This document shows, piece after piece, positions 21,940 through 33,237 of a DNA stretch of 64,000 nt. Each line of letters opens with the position of its first letter. Position 1 is the first letter of the stretch. The stretch is taken from NCBI GenBank assembly GCA_009733775.1, contig WOGZ01000011.1, forward strand, positions 124,001 to 188,000, read 5' to 3'. The DNA is from Alectoria sarmentosa (lineage: Eukaryota; Ascomycota; Lecanoromycetes; Lecanorales; Parmeliaceae). The notes below the pieces were generated by a model, which saw only the letters and a list, made by a program, of their open reading frames with translations, searched no databases and had not been told where the DNA came from. The translations under genes and the position numbers were made by a program.

Positions 21940-23025
21940 GCGGGAAAATTGCAGATGGAGATGGACAAGCTGAGTTCAGGGCTTGACGGACTGGAGGAAG
22001 GCAGTTGAACAAGAGATACACGGATGTGCTCTGTCAGACTCTTGATACAAAGGGCGGTGGATGCCATTATACATCGTCTTAGCAGAGAAATATTCCAACA
22101 ATCAAAATTTGAACCCTCGATGGAGTAGATCTGATACAGCCAATGTTCAATGCAGTTTGAATTGTGGTTCACACCCAAGTCAGATCTACAAAACAGATGA
22201 AATCTTCGATGCAGACGTCACCTCAAAGTGAGGGATGTGCAGCATTCTGGGCCAATCTATCTCCAAAATACGGCGTACCCAACAAGGGCGTCCGGGATTC
22301 AACATTCTGTGAAGTTTGTGTCATGTACACTCAGCACTTCTCCCTACTTTAGTGCTATTTCTGTTAAAACTGAGACCAGAACAAGCCTACGGTGACGGTG
22401 GTGAGTTACGGTTGTTTATTGACGAGGAGTAATGTGTGAACGAAGAACTGACTGTGTAGAGACTGTCGAAATATCAGGTATGGGATGAGTAAAATAAATT
22501 GACTGTCTTCTCCAAGCCCATGTTCTATGTATCATGCAAATTACGTGGCCGGCTCGAGAAGGTGCCCAAAAGGAGGCTGGGAATCCCAAATCTTGACTGG
22601 AGATGAGGAATACGAGTATAGTGAGTAAATACAATATGTAAGACGCCTCCGTACCGTACGAAGGGTATTTTCTGTGAGACGCTTAGTAAGCTACTCTATC
22701 TTGAGCGGATATGTGGTCCAAGCCAAAGTACGAGTATTTAATCTATGGACTAGTACATTACTGACGTATTCTGTCTGCCGTAAAGTATTATACTACAGTA
22801 TTTATCGTAAATTGTAAGTGTTGTACGGTGAGGATCACACCGCTAATCTTGACAAACTCACAGGAATTGAAGTTTTTGTCAAGGTACGCTAGTCTAGAGT
22901 AGGCATGGTCTCCGCCTAACGCTCGCACCGTCACGCTCGTAACAGTTTCAAGTAAAAACAACACGTCCCGACCTTACAGACAACTACACCTACCTCCTCG
23001 TCAAGGTCGTTTTATCTCAATCATC
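21940..23025. other. Intergenic region, 2EXR-like F to G
   Basis: About 1.1 kb. The part from 22640 to 22830 is rich in short TAxTA/GTAC-type words and is AT-rich. No gene or defined repeat could be supported. Confidence 0.45.
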
Positions 23026-23838
23026 ATGAGCGCCATCAGACCTGGCGGTTCCTTTCTCCAGCTTCCGCGCGAAATCAGAGATGAAATTTACAGCCATTAC
23101 TTCAGCAAAATCTATCGCGTCTACTACGACCCGGAGGACCCCGACGAGCACATCCTCGCCGACCTTGCCATTCTCCAAGTCTCCAAAGCCATCAGCTCCG
23201 AAGCCAAGCAGTATCTCTTCTCCAATGCAGCCTCAACAGCAACCACTTTCAAATACGTCATCGATTCCGATCCCCACAACACTTTTTCCACCCTTCCGAC
23301 CAAGGAAGTCACGGACCGCATGAGGAATCTTGAGTTCCAAGTACGCTCGTATGGACATGATATTGAGAACCTTGATCCTGTCTTCGACTTGGATCCGATT
23401 TGCGTTGATCGCTTCGCCGGCACAGAAGTCATTCGCGACAACTTCCATATAACTTTCCAGATTGGTTTCACCATCTACGATGATGTGTTGGGGTCACTCA
23501 TGGAGACTCGCTTCTCTCAAACTCTGAAAGAACTCAAGGGTTTTCAAAAACTAACCATGGTGCTGGAATGGTCGAGTCATCTCTGGAACAATTCGAACCA
23601 GAAGGGCGTCAGAGAAGTGCAGATGGAGCTGGAGCCCCACCTGGGTCCATCCCATATCAAAAGCGTGCACTATCAACCCGCTAAGGTCCATTTTAATAAG
23701 CAGGACCTCGTTCTGGAGTTTCAGCCCTTGAAATTCCACGTCAAAAACCTTCGAGCAGAGGCTGCAAGACTGATGAAGGAGGCAGAGAGGCTTGAGGGAA
23801 AAGGCGTCCAAATCGAAGCCGAAAGGAGCGATCTTTGA
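23026..23838 (+). CDS. 2EXR-like protein, copy G
   Basis: Single exon, 270 aa. MSAIRPGGSFLQLPREIRDE opens the protein, then ILQVSKAISSEAKQYLFSNA, VTDRMRNLEFQV, DRFAGTEVIRDNFHITFQ, LEPHLGPSHIKSV and LEFQPLKFHVKNLRAEA. The C terminus is a charged helix that may form a short coiled coil. It pairs best with copy H on the other strand at 39228 (shared NFxITF and FQPLKFH phrases), suggesting that G and H form a subgroup. Function unknown. Confidence 0.85.
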   Translation: MSAIRPGGSFLQLPREIRDEIYSHYFSKIYRVYYDPEDPDEHILADLAILQVSKAISSEAKQYLFSNAASTATTFKYVIDSDPHNTFSTLPTKEVTDRMRNLEFQVRSYGHDIENLDPVFDLDPICVDRFAGTEVIRDNFHITFQIGFTIYDDVLGSLMETRFSQTLKELKGFQKLTMVLEWSSHLWNNSNQKGVREVQMELEPHLGPSHIKSVHYQPAKVHFNKQDLVLEFQPLKFHVKNLRAEAARLMKEAERLEGKGVQIEAERSDL

Positions 23839-24370
23839 GGTAGACAGGCTTCATGTCAAAATCAGGTATGTGATGGGTAGGATGCTTGATTATTCCTCCT
23901 CAGAAACCCCATGTTAACTTGATAATATAGCCGACATGCGCAAAAGCCATAGCTAAAAAGTGGCTAAGAACCCAAATCCTGACACTTCAGGATCGGTAAG
24001 TAACTGCGCAGTGGTCTAAAACGATTGGAAAGAGGTTTGGCCAAAGGCGCTCTAGCCAGTATGCAAGATCGTTGAAGGAAAATTCTTCTTGCGTGTAAAC
24101 ACCGACAGACACTTTAGGTTTCAAGGGTTCCCAAGAATCTGGAGTATCCAAATTCCCAAATCGGCATCGATATTTTATGTATGACTGTCGATTAGTAGTC
24201 AAGCATTTCCGAGTCTAGCATTCCTGCTCATTTCAATAAACTCACTCCTTCGTCCGCACGCATACTCCCCATTTCATCTGACACCCTCAAAACCATCAAC
24301 CTGTCTATAATCCGCTCACAAACCCGAACAAGAATCTACATACCAAGGCTCCGTCCTTGAAGACCATCGT
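23839..24370. other. Intergenic region after 2EXR-like G
   Basis: No gene seen. A plus-strand pyrimidine-rich stretch at 24231-24360 resembles the leaders of the 2EXR-like genes and precedes a degraded copy. Confidence 0.45.
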
Positions 24371-24690
24371 AGCCTCTTCGACCTTTCTGTCGAGATTTAC
24401 GACATGACATATACGCACGCCCTCTACGAAAAGAATGATCGTCCAGGGTCAAAGTCTAGCAAAAAGCTGTCCCATGGTCGGCGGATAAGATACCTGGACG
24501 TTGCAGTGAGAACCCGCGTACGCATGTATTTAGAACATCCAAGGCCATAGAGGGAGAAGCCAGCAGACTAACCCTAGAAGTATCTGGTAGAGCAAAGAGA
24601 ATAATTACAAAGGCCTTGTTCGAACAATGGCTTCATATAGGTACTTTCGCCGAGAATCACAGCTCCAAGTCTGGCTATTATTATTAGAGT
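24371..24690 (+). pseudogene. Degraded 2EXR-like copy
   Basis: Two pieces in different frames match successive family landmarks. The first, from 24371, reads SLFDLSVEIYDMTYTHALYE and corresponds to LPxEIRDxIYxYL with several key residues lost. The second, from 24532, reads RTSKAIEGEASRL and corresponds to RTSKAVSREA of copy B. The frame changes between them, no full-length frame exists and the LGP/LxFxP end is not found. Orientation and order agree with the intact array to the left. The match is short, so confidence is moderate. Confidence 0.55.
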
Positions 24691-25243
24691 CATGCAAAGG
24701 ATCGAAAAGTTTCGGCGGCAGAGACAGACTCCCAAGTCAGATTTCCGACGCAAAGGGACCATAGCCAAGATCAGTGCTTCCCGACAAGCCAGTATTGTAA
24801 CATAACTCAAGGATGCTTCCAGGACAGCAACCTCAATGTACCTTGATCTTCTCCTGGATAGTTGTTGATGGCTCGATTTACTAAAATCTTATCAATGGCA
24901 TCGACACCAAATGCGGCGGGTAGCTGCAGTAGAATGTATGCAAGGTGCAGCAATTAAGCCAAGACCAGCTCAAGCGCCCGTGTTTCAGGCCTGGGTAAGG
25001 GGGAAGTTGAGAGGGGTTTGAAGCTTGCACCACCTCCGTGAGTTCCATTACCATAAATTCTCCGTTGTGCCTGCGCAAGACAACTCTGCGCAATAAGGCT
25101 TCCCTTGCTTTCAAATCACAATTTCTGCTATTGCAAATCTTTTCGATACTGGCCCATGGGGTATTATCGTGCTGCTCCAGGCCCAATTTACGATTGAGCT
25201 CAGGCGGCGAGAACTTTACACGCCATGGTCAAGCTCGCAAGCG

Positions 25244-26673
25244 ATGCCACCCCAAGGCTGGCAATACCACCACTTCATTCCCCGGTCCCTGCTCAGGAAC
25301 TTCGCAGCCTTCAAAAATCCAGGCAAAATAGTCCCGAAGGTCTCAAGACGAACCAAGAATCGTGCGCCAAAACCAACGAAATTCACAATGCTCGATCTGG
25401 AATTCGGAAATGTCAAGGAGGGAGACGTCGGGGATACCTTTGGCATCGTGGACATGTACCGAGATCTCAACGAAGCCGATCGAGACCAGCACAAACTGGA
25501 GAAAGACTTCTCAATCCTTGGAAGCGCCGCCGGCGAGATTGCTGCGCGCGTGAAGCGAATCTATGATGCCGATAAGGAGGAAGTCCAGCTCGTGCGGAAG
25601 GACAGAGATTTATTGCGGAGGTTTCTTTTCATCATGATGTATCGCAACAGCTCTTTTCGCACTAAGGTTTGAAAAATCAAGGGATGAATACGAGTGCAAT
25701 GACAGAAAAGAAATGCTGGCATACATGGACGAGAAGGGATTCCGAACCCCCAAAAGATGTTTGGTTTGCAAGACATCCGAGCCTTCTTGACGGTCGACCT
25801 GACTAAAGAATCGCCGGATAAGCTGGAAGACGTCACACAACGAGCATACTCAATGGATGCGAATAGGTTCTTCATGCACATGCAATGGTTTTTCCTTTCA
25901 TTCTGCACGCCCAAAGAGACCGCGCGGACGAGTTCCTCCTGGCTCAGAACGCATTCAGTGCCTTTGAGGGCCCTTACAACAGCGCCGGTAAATGGACCGA
26001 CTATCATAGCTTCGCACCAGTGTCGCCCAAGATCATGATTGTATTACGAAGCCTGCTTTTGCCCTATGCCGGTGTCGACGAAGCCCAAGATACCAGACGA
26101 ATGCTTCTGGAATGGACAAAGTCGATGCACCTCGACCCATACACAGCCGGCTTCTATCTCGAAGACCTACCGATTACTGGGGCTCGGAACAATTACAGGC
26201 AGGTGGTAAACGGGAGGGTTGAATTGCTTCCCACAAGAATGTCCAGAGACAAGCACGTCTTCATTTTTCCGTTTGTCCCGCTCGACCATGAGCATATACA
26301 GAGGATCAACATGATCTGCCTCGAGGAGGCATCCGGCACCAAGGCGATCGTCTACAAGTCACCGGAGAACTTGCGGACGGCTTTGGATTTCGACTTGACG
26401 GACAAGACACCAGGATTCAAAGCAGTCTACCGTGCTCCTCTCAACGATCCGAGTTACTTGCACATGGCACTTCAACAGGACGGGCAACTGTCGGGCTCTG
26501 GGATCGAAGACAAGATGTTGCCTTACCTACAGCTGTTGCACAATTTCGCGAAGCGACTCGGAAGCACGGTAGAGCTGGAATATAATACAGTCAATCCGCT
26601 GAAGACATCTCTTATTCCTGCAATGAGCGTGGAGCAAGAGGCGCGATATGGAAAACTCGGTAAGTCGTTATGA
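25244..26673 (+). pseudogene. DUF4238 family gene with multiple frameshifts
   Basis: Starts MPPQGWQYHHFIPRSLLRNF, the hallmark HHFIPR entry of DUF4238 proteins. Similarity continues through four frame changes: one extra base near 25664 (before RFEKSRDEYECNDRKEMLAY), one in the CCCCCAAAA run near 25752 (before KDVWFA), one near 25771 (before DIRAFLTVDL), and one lost base near 25905-25925 (before ADEFLLAQNAFSAFEGP). The last ~250 codons are open and keep family phrases (SPKIMIVLRSLLLP, YLEDLPITGARNNY, LLHNFAKRLGSTVELEY). Most changes sit at short homopolymers, so assembly error is an alternative to true decay. DUF4238 function is unknown. The last coding bases overlap a GTAAGT site, so a 3' intron is possible. 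Confidence 0.72.
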
Positions 26674-28033
26674 GCACGGATTCATTAGAAATCTGGTTGC
26701 TGAATGTAAAAGGTGGCACTTCTGCCTCGATTCTGGAGGACTACGATCAAGCGAAACGAATTGTCCAACTTATTAGCAAGGTGGACGCCTCGATAAGGAC
26801 AAATAGCGATGATCTCAGACTTGTGGTCCGCAGAAATCGAGAAAAATTTGATCGCCGCTTTGCCTCCGAGACACGTGTGGCTATCAATCAATCAAGCACT
26901 TGAGGAGTCTTGAGCATGGTGACACTGACAATCAGACCACGAGCGTCTTGAACAACGGGGGCGCAGGGAGGATGCTATTGTCGACGGCAAGCCAAGTGTC
27001 CCTATAATTTGAGGAGGGTTCTCTGACTTTCACAGCGAGCCGCGTCTTCAAAGCCGACTCCCTGGCTCGAATAATGTATAGCGCTTCCAATATGAATTAC
27101 TTCCTCAGTCGTCATCCCAAATTCGGCCTTGTCGACGCCCTAATCCTCGACGACGAGGGCCAAACGCACATACATCAAAAATGAGAACTCGTCTTCAACA
27201 AACCAGGTATGTTCAAACCTCGTGTCCCCGACTTCAAAAGCCACCAAAGCTAAATCATGCTGTGCAGGCAGTATCCGCAACTGCGGTAAGACCGCCACTC
27301 CAGCCCAAAGCATGACCTACTCAATTTCTCCGTAGTAACCTTGACATGCAGGCATCGCGGCCATTGATGAATGCTGCGCAATGGCTGGCCACTCAGCCGC
27401 GTCCTGGACGAGAGGCCATGGGAAGGACTTTTCTCTACAGGGTCCCGTCAGATGAGCGAATGTTGGCGGTCTGGAGGCGAACAAGGGGCGGAGATTGGTT
27501 TCGATGCGCTTCTCGGAGACGATCTTGGCTGTGTGGAGCTCCTGGCGTTGAAAGATGTGTTTATTTAAATTTTGTATCCGGGGGAGTTTGGTGGCAGGAT
27601 GCGAGGGTGGGAGACTTGACGGTGGGGTTTCTCAAATACCTGCGGCTATTCCTTTCTGCATAATCACATGCCTGGTCGGCGGACGAGGGTGTGAATAGCG
27701 GTTGCAATTTTGATTGAGGAATGCATGCCATGACGAAGGTCCATCAGACGCTGCGGGATTAGCCAGGCCAACGCTTTTGCTCAATAATACCGTTGCCTCG
27801 CTGTTTCTGCTGACCATGAGCCCAGAGCGTGGAATTGGAGATTACCAATGCTATATGTCAGCTTCGATCCCACCAAGTAGCACCTCGGCGACACACAGTG
27901 CCTAACTCCTAACTCCGAGTCTCGATTTCTAATCCTCTCTTTGTTTATTATCTTCACAGTCGATCGCCTTCGTTGATCAGTTGCTCAACTTTCCATGATA
28001 CGTTCGATTCGCCAATTCAAAACAACCTTAAAA
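26674..28033. other. Region with broken coding-like fragments
   Basis: Coding-like fragments in several plus-strand frames do not join into a gene. A 77-aa frame at 26670-26903 is followed in another frame by PPRHVWLSINQALEE; ~27035-27185 reads SLARIMYSASNMNYFLSRHP with more beyond; and 27346-27663 is open. I recognise none of them. The area may be further gene relics next to the DUF4238 pseudogene. The last ~150 bases should be the promoter of the oxidoreductase. Confidence 0.35.
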
Positions 28034-29047
28034 ATGGCCAACCATGCAGCCATCGTCCCCTCCGCCAAAGCCCAGCTCGAAGTCATCACGCGCCCGATCC
28101 CCACCCCGGCCCCTCACCAGATCCTGATCCGCACCCGCGCCGTCGCCACCAACCCCGTCGACTGGAAGATCCAGGAGCACGATCTCATGATCAAATCCTA
28201 CCCCACGATCCTCGGCACCGATGTCGCCGGCACGGTGGAAGAGGTCGGTGCTTCCGTGACGCGTTTCCAAAAGGGCGACCGCGTGGCTGCGTTTGCCATG
28301 TTCCTGTCGCAGATGGATGAGGCCGGGTTCCAGGAATACGTCCTTGCAAACGCGGGATGTAGCGCGAAGATTCCGGACTGTATGAGCTTTGAGGAAGGTT
28401 CGTTGCTGCCGATGGCGGTGGCGACGTCCGGGGTGGCCATCTTTGCGAATCTGGGGGTCCCGACGACGAGCGGGGGGGGGCAGAAGGGCGGGTTCTTGGT
28501 TTGGAGCGGGGCGTCATCCGTCGGGTCAGGAGCGGTGCAGATTGCCGCGGCCATGGGCTATGATGTCTTTACGGTGGCGAGTCCGCGGCATCATGCCTAC
28601 GTGAAGACGCTCGGGGCCAAGTTCGTCTTCGATTACAACAACCCGGACGTCGTGAGCGAGATCGTCGCCGCGGCCAAAGAGGCCGGAACCGAGCTCAAGC
28701 TTGCCTACGACGCCATCTCCGAGAACGGGACGGCGGCGACGTGCGTGCGAGTGTTGCAACAATTTGGGGGCGGAAAGCTCTGCCTGACGCTGTCGACGCC
28801 CGAGGAGACGGAGCCGCCGGAAAAGGTGGAGGTTTCGAGAACGATGGCTATGAGGATCGGGACGGATTGGAAGGAGGGCGGGACGTGGCTGTTCAATGAC
28901 TGGCTGGAGAAGGCGCTCGTGGACGGCTCGTACAAGCCCAGTCCGGGCATTCAGGTCGTGGAGGGTGGACTGGCTAGCGTGCAGAAGGCGTTGGATTTGC
29001 ATAGGAAGGGGGTGAGTGGGAAGAAGTTGGTCGTTCCGCTGGAGTGA
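28034..29047 (+). CDS. Medium-chain dehydrogenase/reductase (quinone-oxidoreductase/enoyl-reductase type)
   Basis: Single exon. ATG at 28034 (context AAAATGGCC) gives 337 aa; an in-frame ATG at 27995 would add 13 residues. MDR fold: a GroES-like N-terminal domain (ATNPVDWKIQEHD, ILGTDVAGTVEEVG, GDRVAAF) and a Rossmann domain with SGASSVGSGAVQIAAAMGY as the NAD(P)-binding loop and ASPRHHAYVKTLGAKFVFDY after it. The GHE zinc motif of alcohol dehydrogenases is replaced by GTD, so it probably lacks catalytic zinc and resembles ToxD/enoyl-reductase-like fungal enzymes. A run of nine G at 28472-28480 encodes glycines. The coding region is more GC-rich than its surroundings. The substrate cannot be inferred. 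Confidence 0.88.
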   Translation: MANHAAIVPSAKAQLEVITRPIPTPAPHQILIRTRAVATNPVDWKIQEHDLMIKSYPTILGTDVAGTVEEVGASVTRFQKGDRVAAFAMFLSQMDEAGFQEYVLANAGCSAKIPDCMSFEEGSLLPMAVATSGVAIFANLGVPTTSGGGQKGGFLVWSGASSVGSGAVQIAAAMGYDVFTVASPRHHAYVKTLGAKFVFDYNNPDVVSEIVAAAKEAGTELKLAYDAISENGTAATCVRVLQQFGGGKLCLTLSTPEETEPPEKVEVSRTMAMRIGTDWKEGGTWLFNDWLEKALVDGSYKPSPGIQVVEGGLASVQKALDLHRKGVSGKKLVVPLE

Positions 29048-29611
29048 GACTGGCCAGGTTGGTTGGGGCCTTTCACTGACTTTGATCACTTGTTGTTAGT
29101 TGTGAAGTCACGGATGAATCTGATGTAGGTAGGGAGAAAAAACACATGACAGCCGAGCCAAGCGATATCCAGGCGTCACATATCCTGTTCTGCCTCGAGA
29201 TGGACCATTCAGGGGACATGCATTTGTTGGGATGATAGTCACTCGTGACTACGTATTTCGCTAATTGCTGGCCCACTTGAAAGGTTATGACTCCAATCAT
29301 CAAGAGCTAAGGCAACACAAGCAGCCCCCATTTCCTTACTGATGAACCCGATTGTCTGCTCCAATGACGAAGAGGGTGGAATTCCAAACAACGGAAACCG
29401 CCCACATCGTAGACTTCCCCAGATCCAAGCGACGAGTCCAAACCTACCCTAAGCATCTCCCTTTGTTCTTCCCACTGCGACAGACAGCCACTGATTCTCT
29501 AGCGGCTTCATCATCAGCGGCCCATTTCGCCTTCCTCCTGCCCTTTTGGAACTTCAGCACCCAAAGCAGCTTGTCCGAACGAGCACCCACCACGGACAAT
29601 CGATCGCCAAG
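29048..29611. other. Intergenic region after the MDR gene
   Basis: No supported gene. Open frames here have non-ATG starts or no similarity. The region upstream of 29612 could be the leader of the small frame that follows. Confidence 0.4.
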
Positions 29612-29788
29612 ATGACCGTCTCGAAGCCGACGAAGAGTCTCCAGCGCGTTGAATCGAAGCAGGAGGAGTCCAAAAAGGTCGGCGCCGGCCAGCTAGCTCC
29701 CAACAATGAAAATCTGACGACGCGAACAGGATTTCCGCACGATCTGATCGCCGCAGCCGAATTGCTGGCTGGAGAAGAAGCGAGCTAA
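29612..29788 (+). CDS. Possible small protein, 58 aa
   Basis: ATG-initiated frame of 58 aa that is polar and charged at the N-terminal half (KSLQRVESKQEESKKVGAGQ) and ends in an acidic helix (HDLIAAAELLAGEEAS). No membrane segment, signal peptide or known domain. It lies between two well-supported genes in a 1.8-kb gap and has coding-like composition. I cannot assign a function, and it could be chance. Confidence 0.3.
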   Translation: MTVSKPTKSLQRVESKQEESKKVGAGQLAPNNENLTTRTGFPHDLIAAAELLAGEEAS

Positions 29789-30874
29789 GCGTCGTTAAGT
29801 AGTGAGAAGGGAGGGAGGGAGGTTGGGAGATTCGGACTGAAGCGGATTTCTTCGAGCATTCTATTTATTTTATTGGCTACAGCTTGACTGAGCGAGCCTC
29901 TGTGCGTTGGGGAGGGAAGAAGCGGAAGGAAGGACGCATGTTGGTATAGCGAGTGCTTCGGCTTCGGCTTCGGCTTCTTCCCGAACGGCCCTCGTTGACT
30001 TTTGAGTAATATTTCTCTCTTTTTGGGGCCATATGCGTGCGGACTGACTCTGAAGCAGCGTAAAAGCAAGCATCACCGATCTCGCATTTTTCGGGAACGA
30101 AATAGACGCCTGAGAAGTTAGTTAGTGCCGATAGATCTATCTCATCGCGGATTTCGCGAGGCAGATGGTTCGAAGAAGCCGAGTGCTTTAGTTAGAAGAT
30201 GTAGCCATTGCTAAGGGCTGGGCTGAGTAGTCTTTGCAGGTGACGGACGACAAAAGGTGGCGGAGTTGTTGGTGGGCAAACTTTGCGCAGGGTTTCCGGT
30301 CGGGGCGCCTGATCTGTGAAGGCGGAATGGAAGAAAGAAGGTGACGCAAAGTCCCACGAAGGGGCAGAAGAGACGTGTTCAGTCAGACTTGAGAGCACTC
30401 TAGGTGTAGAGAGAGAGAGTAGTATCCCAGTGTAGTAGTATCTTCCTCTCTCTCTCACGCGGTGATGCTCTGTCTCAAGACGTTTCAAGGAGACATAAAT
30501 ATCAAAAGTTTGAACTGAGGTTGTATCGATTATACATGTACACAGAAAAGAGGTGGCTGGTTAGCACGCTACTAGCCGAAAGGGCTGGAATATCAACACA
30601 TGTTGCCCGGGTGCCGTGAGCTTTGAGATAGAGTGAGGGGATCTGTTGTTACACAAGAAGCGCCTCAATTGCCGCCGCCGTCGTATCACACGCCAGGATG
30701 GGGCAGGTATCATTCGCACACTCCCCGGCTCCACAAACAGCAGGAAAGGTTTTCTTTCTTTCCATATAATAAGCAGGACGAGAATCGAACTTGGGCTAAA
30801 GGAAGGGAAAAGCATGTCCGCACTCTGCCGCAATACTTTCTCGGTCGACCGATACCAATCCAGCCCGGCAGGCC
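29789..30874. other. Intergenic region upstream of the Hsp70 gene's 3' end
   Basis: About 1.1 kb of low-complexity-rich sequence. GAGGGAGG runs near 29810, a short CGGCTT repeat near 29957-29975 and GAGAGA/TCTCTC blocks near 30408-30458. No gene supported. The part next to 30874 is probably the 3' untranslated region of the Hsp70-like gene. Confidence 0.45.
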
Positions 30875-33237
30875 TTAGACATACTCCGCAGCGACAGGAC
30901 CGTAATTCTTGCCACCGTGGATGAGCTCGAACTTTGTGTATGCCGAGTAGCACGTGATCTCAATGTGGAAGTCGACTTTGAGATAGGAGTGCCCGTCAGC
31001 GCCCGTTGCTTTGGGGAATCTCGCCAGAGGGATCGGGCTGAGGTCCGCTTTGACGTCCACAAGCCGGGCCACCCCTTCTATTTCATATTAGCATCGGAAC
31101 AGTAATTATAATCATGATGGGGCTTCGCTTACCGCTATCGGGATACATGGGCGCCCCAGAATTTTCGCGATCGCTGAAAGCGTTGATTGTCACCACGATT
31201 TCTGAGGGATGTCCGTAGGCTTCTAGATGTAGATATTGGCAGAAAATTCTTCTGGGAGTGTCCTCTTGGACCATTTGTGCCTATTAATCGCTTTAGTGTT
31301 GATCAAGATGATAGACTAGGGATGCTGACTTTCTTAATGAACCAATACATAATATCGATCACGTCCTTGCCTTTGAATGGACTGAAGGAGCTAAAACAGT
31401 GTACTTAGCGTCGAAGGGCATCAGACCAGCGGAAGAAACTCACCGACGATCCTCGTCAGGAACGCCCTGGATGAATTCGTCTTGAATCTCGAGTCCGTAG
31501 TGCTTGCGAGCGCACCTTCCACTGATCTTCACGGATGCGAAAGTTGGAGAAGTTGTGGCAAGGCCTTTCATGAGAGCTCCTCGAACGACAGCAGTCCAAC
31601 TGATAATTGTCAGGGTAGGAATTGCGTGTATTAGGTGAGATGAGGACGCACCCATTTGGGGATTGTAGGACTTCTATGCTGGAACTCGCGACGATCGATC
31701 GGATACAGTCCCGAAGATAAGCACTCTGACCGAAGCCACCGACCATGACAACAGCCTTAGGCTTTTTCGCGGCTTGCGTCGTACTTCGGACCTGGTCCAT
31801 CACCAACTTGTTTACCTCGTGCACGATAGGTTCGAAAATCTTTCCGACTTCGTCACCACTAAGAGTCAACTTCCCTCTGCTAATTCCCAGTCGAGGATTG
31901 TCAGGGAGACCATGAACTGTGTTTCATTAATCAGCGACAGAAGCAACCATTTCTTCCAAGATGTTTTACCTGGAACCTTGAACTCTTCACCCTCGATTCC
32001 ACGGAATTGTTTCTTGATCTATGCGCTGTCAGTGCATATTGAATGACAAGAATCGGAGGCAGGACATACGACGGCCTCAAATCGTTTCGTAGCCTGCTCT
32101 GAAATTAATGGGACACTCATTTAAGGCTTTGAAGATGATTCTGACCTCGTCAAGGACATCCTGGTCCCAACCCGGCTCCTTTCCTAGCTTGTCCTCGAGA
32201 AACTTCTCAAATCTGCGGTTGAGGAACGCGGACCCGCACAGCGAACCAGTCCCTGGAGTCGCTTCATTAATCTCCAAATTCGGCTTCAAGGCTGTCACTG
32301 TGTATGAAATTAAGTCAACAGTGCCGCCTCCCGCATCGTACAGCACGAATGTGTCACCAATCTCGATGATATGAGGATCCAAAACGTCCAAAGCATACAC
32401 CGCTGCAGCTTCAGGCTCCGATATGATGTGGAGTGCGTGGCCCAATCCCATGCCTGCTTGCTCAGCGCAAACTCGGGTTCTAGCTTGAGCTGCGTCAGAC
32501 CAGACAGCCGGGACAGTGATCTATAAAATCTTAGCCATAATTCAAAAGGATTCAGCATGAAAGCACATTAAACTCACAATGTACTCAATGGGAAGGGACT
32601 GCAACGCGCTGCTCGGAAGCTTATACCGCAAGACTTGCTCTCCGTGCTTGCGTATAGCGGTAAGATAATCAGTTGAGAGCTTTTCGGGAGGCATATCATA
32701 TCCTGGCGGAGCGGCCTTTGGATCGGGAAAGAGACGGGCTAGCTGGGATGTGTCACGCCTCTGGGACGGATCAAGGTCCAACTTGAACCATTGATGTCTC
32801 TGTTCGTCCTCACCAATTTGAAATCCCCACTTATAATCTTGGCCATCGTATTGTAATTCGCTAACGACTTGTCAGTCATACGGTCAAACGAATTTCCGAC
32901 ATTGGTGCTATTACGTGGGGACTTTATCCTTTGAAACGCCCTCCAAACCTCCCGAAGTGGCGTCTGGCCACTGCATGATCGCCGTCTGTACCTCAGGCTG
33001 CTCTTGAGTCAGCACACTCCTTGCAAAAGATCTTAAGAGACATCTCAGACCTACCTTGCGTGTTTGAGCCCAAGCAATACCAGAGAAGGTCGTGCCGCTA
33101 TTCTCATGTCAGTGTTGTAGATGAGTCGCTGTAGTAAGTTCGTAGGGTTCTTACAAGTCGATGGCCATTAAGATCTTGCGGGTGTACTCTTGTCTGCCTA
33201 CCTGGCCCATCCGCCCCTCACTCATATTTGCTGACAT
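30875..33237 (-). CDS. Hsp70-like ATPase (HSPA12-type, fungal)
   Basis: Twelve exons join in frame to 591 aa: 33155-33237, 33055-33097, 32915-32997, 32578-32860, 32146-32520, 32069-32095, 31970-32018, 31652-31916, 31444-31599, 31330-31390, 31133-31280 and 30875-31077. The eleven introns are 49-57 bases with GT/AG ends. Actin/Hsp70 ATPase landmarks appear in order: phosphate loop 1 (AIDFGTTFSGIAWAQ, split by two introns), ITVPAVWSDAAQARTRVCAE, ISEPEAAAVYAL, phosphate loop 2 (VLYDAGGGTVDLISY) and the adenosine motif (VMVGGFGQSAYLRDCI). The usual Hsp70 peptide-binding domain and EEVD tail are absent, as in HSPA12-like proteins. Probably a cytosolic ATPase of unknown client. Exon 6 is only 27 bases. 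Confidence 0.9.

Noticed and set aside
25640..25930. Introns instead of frameshifts in the DUF4238 gene
   Set aside because: Coding similarity is continuous across each break with one-base offsets; no GT/AG segment of intron length fits.
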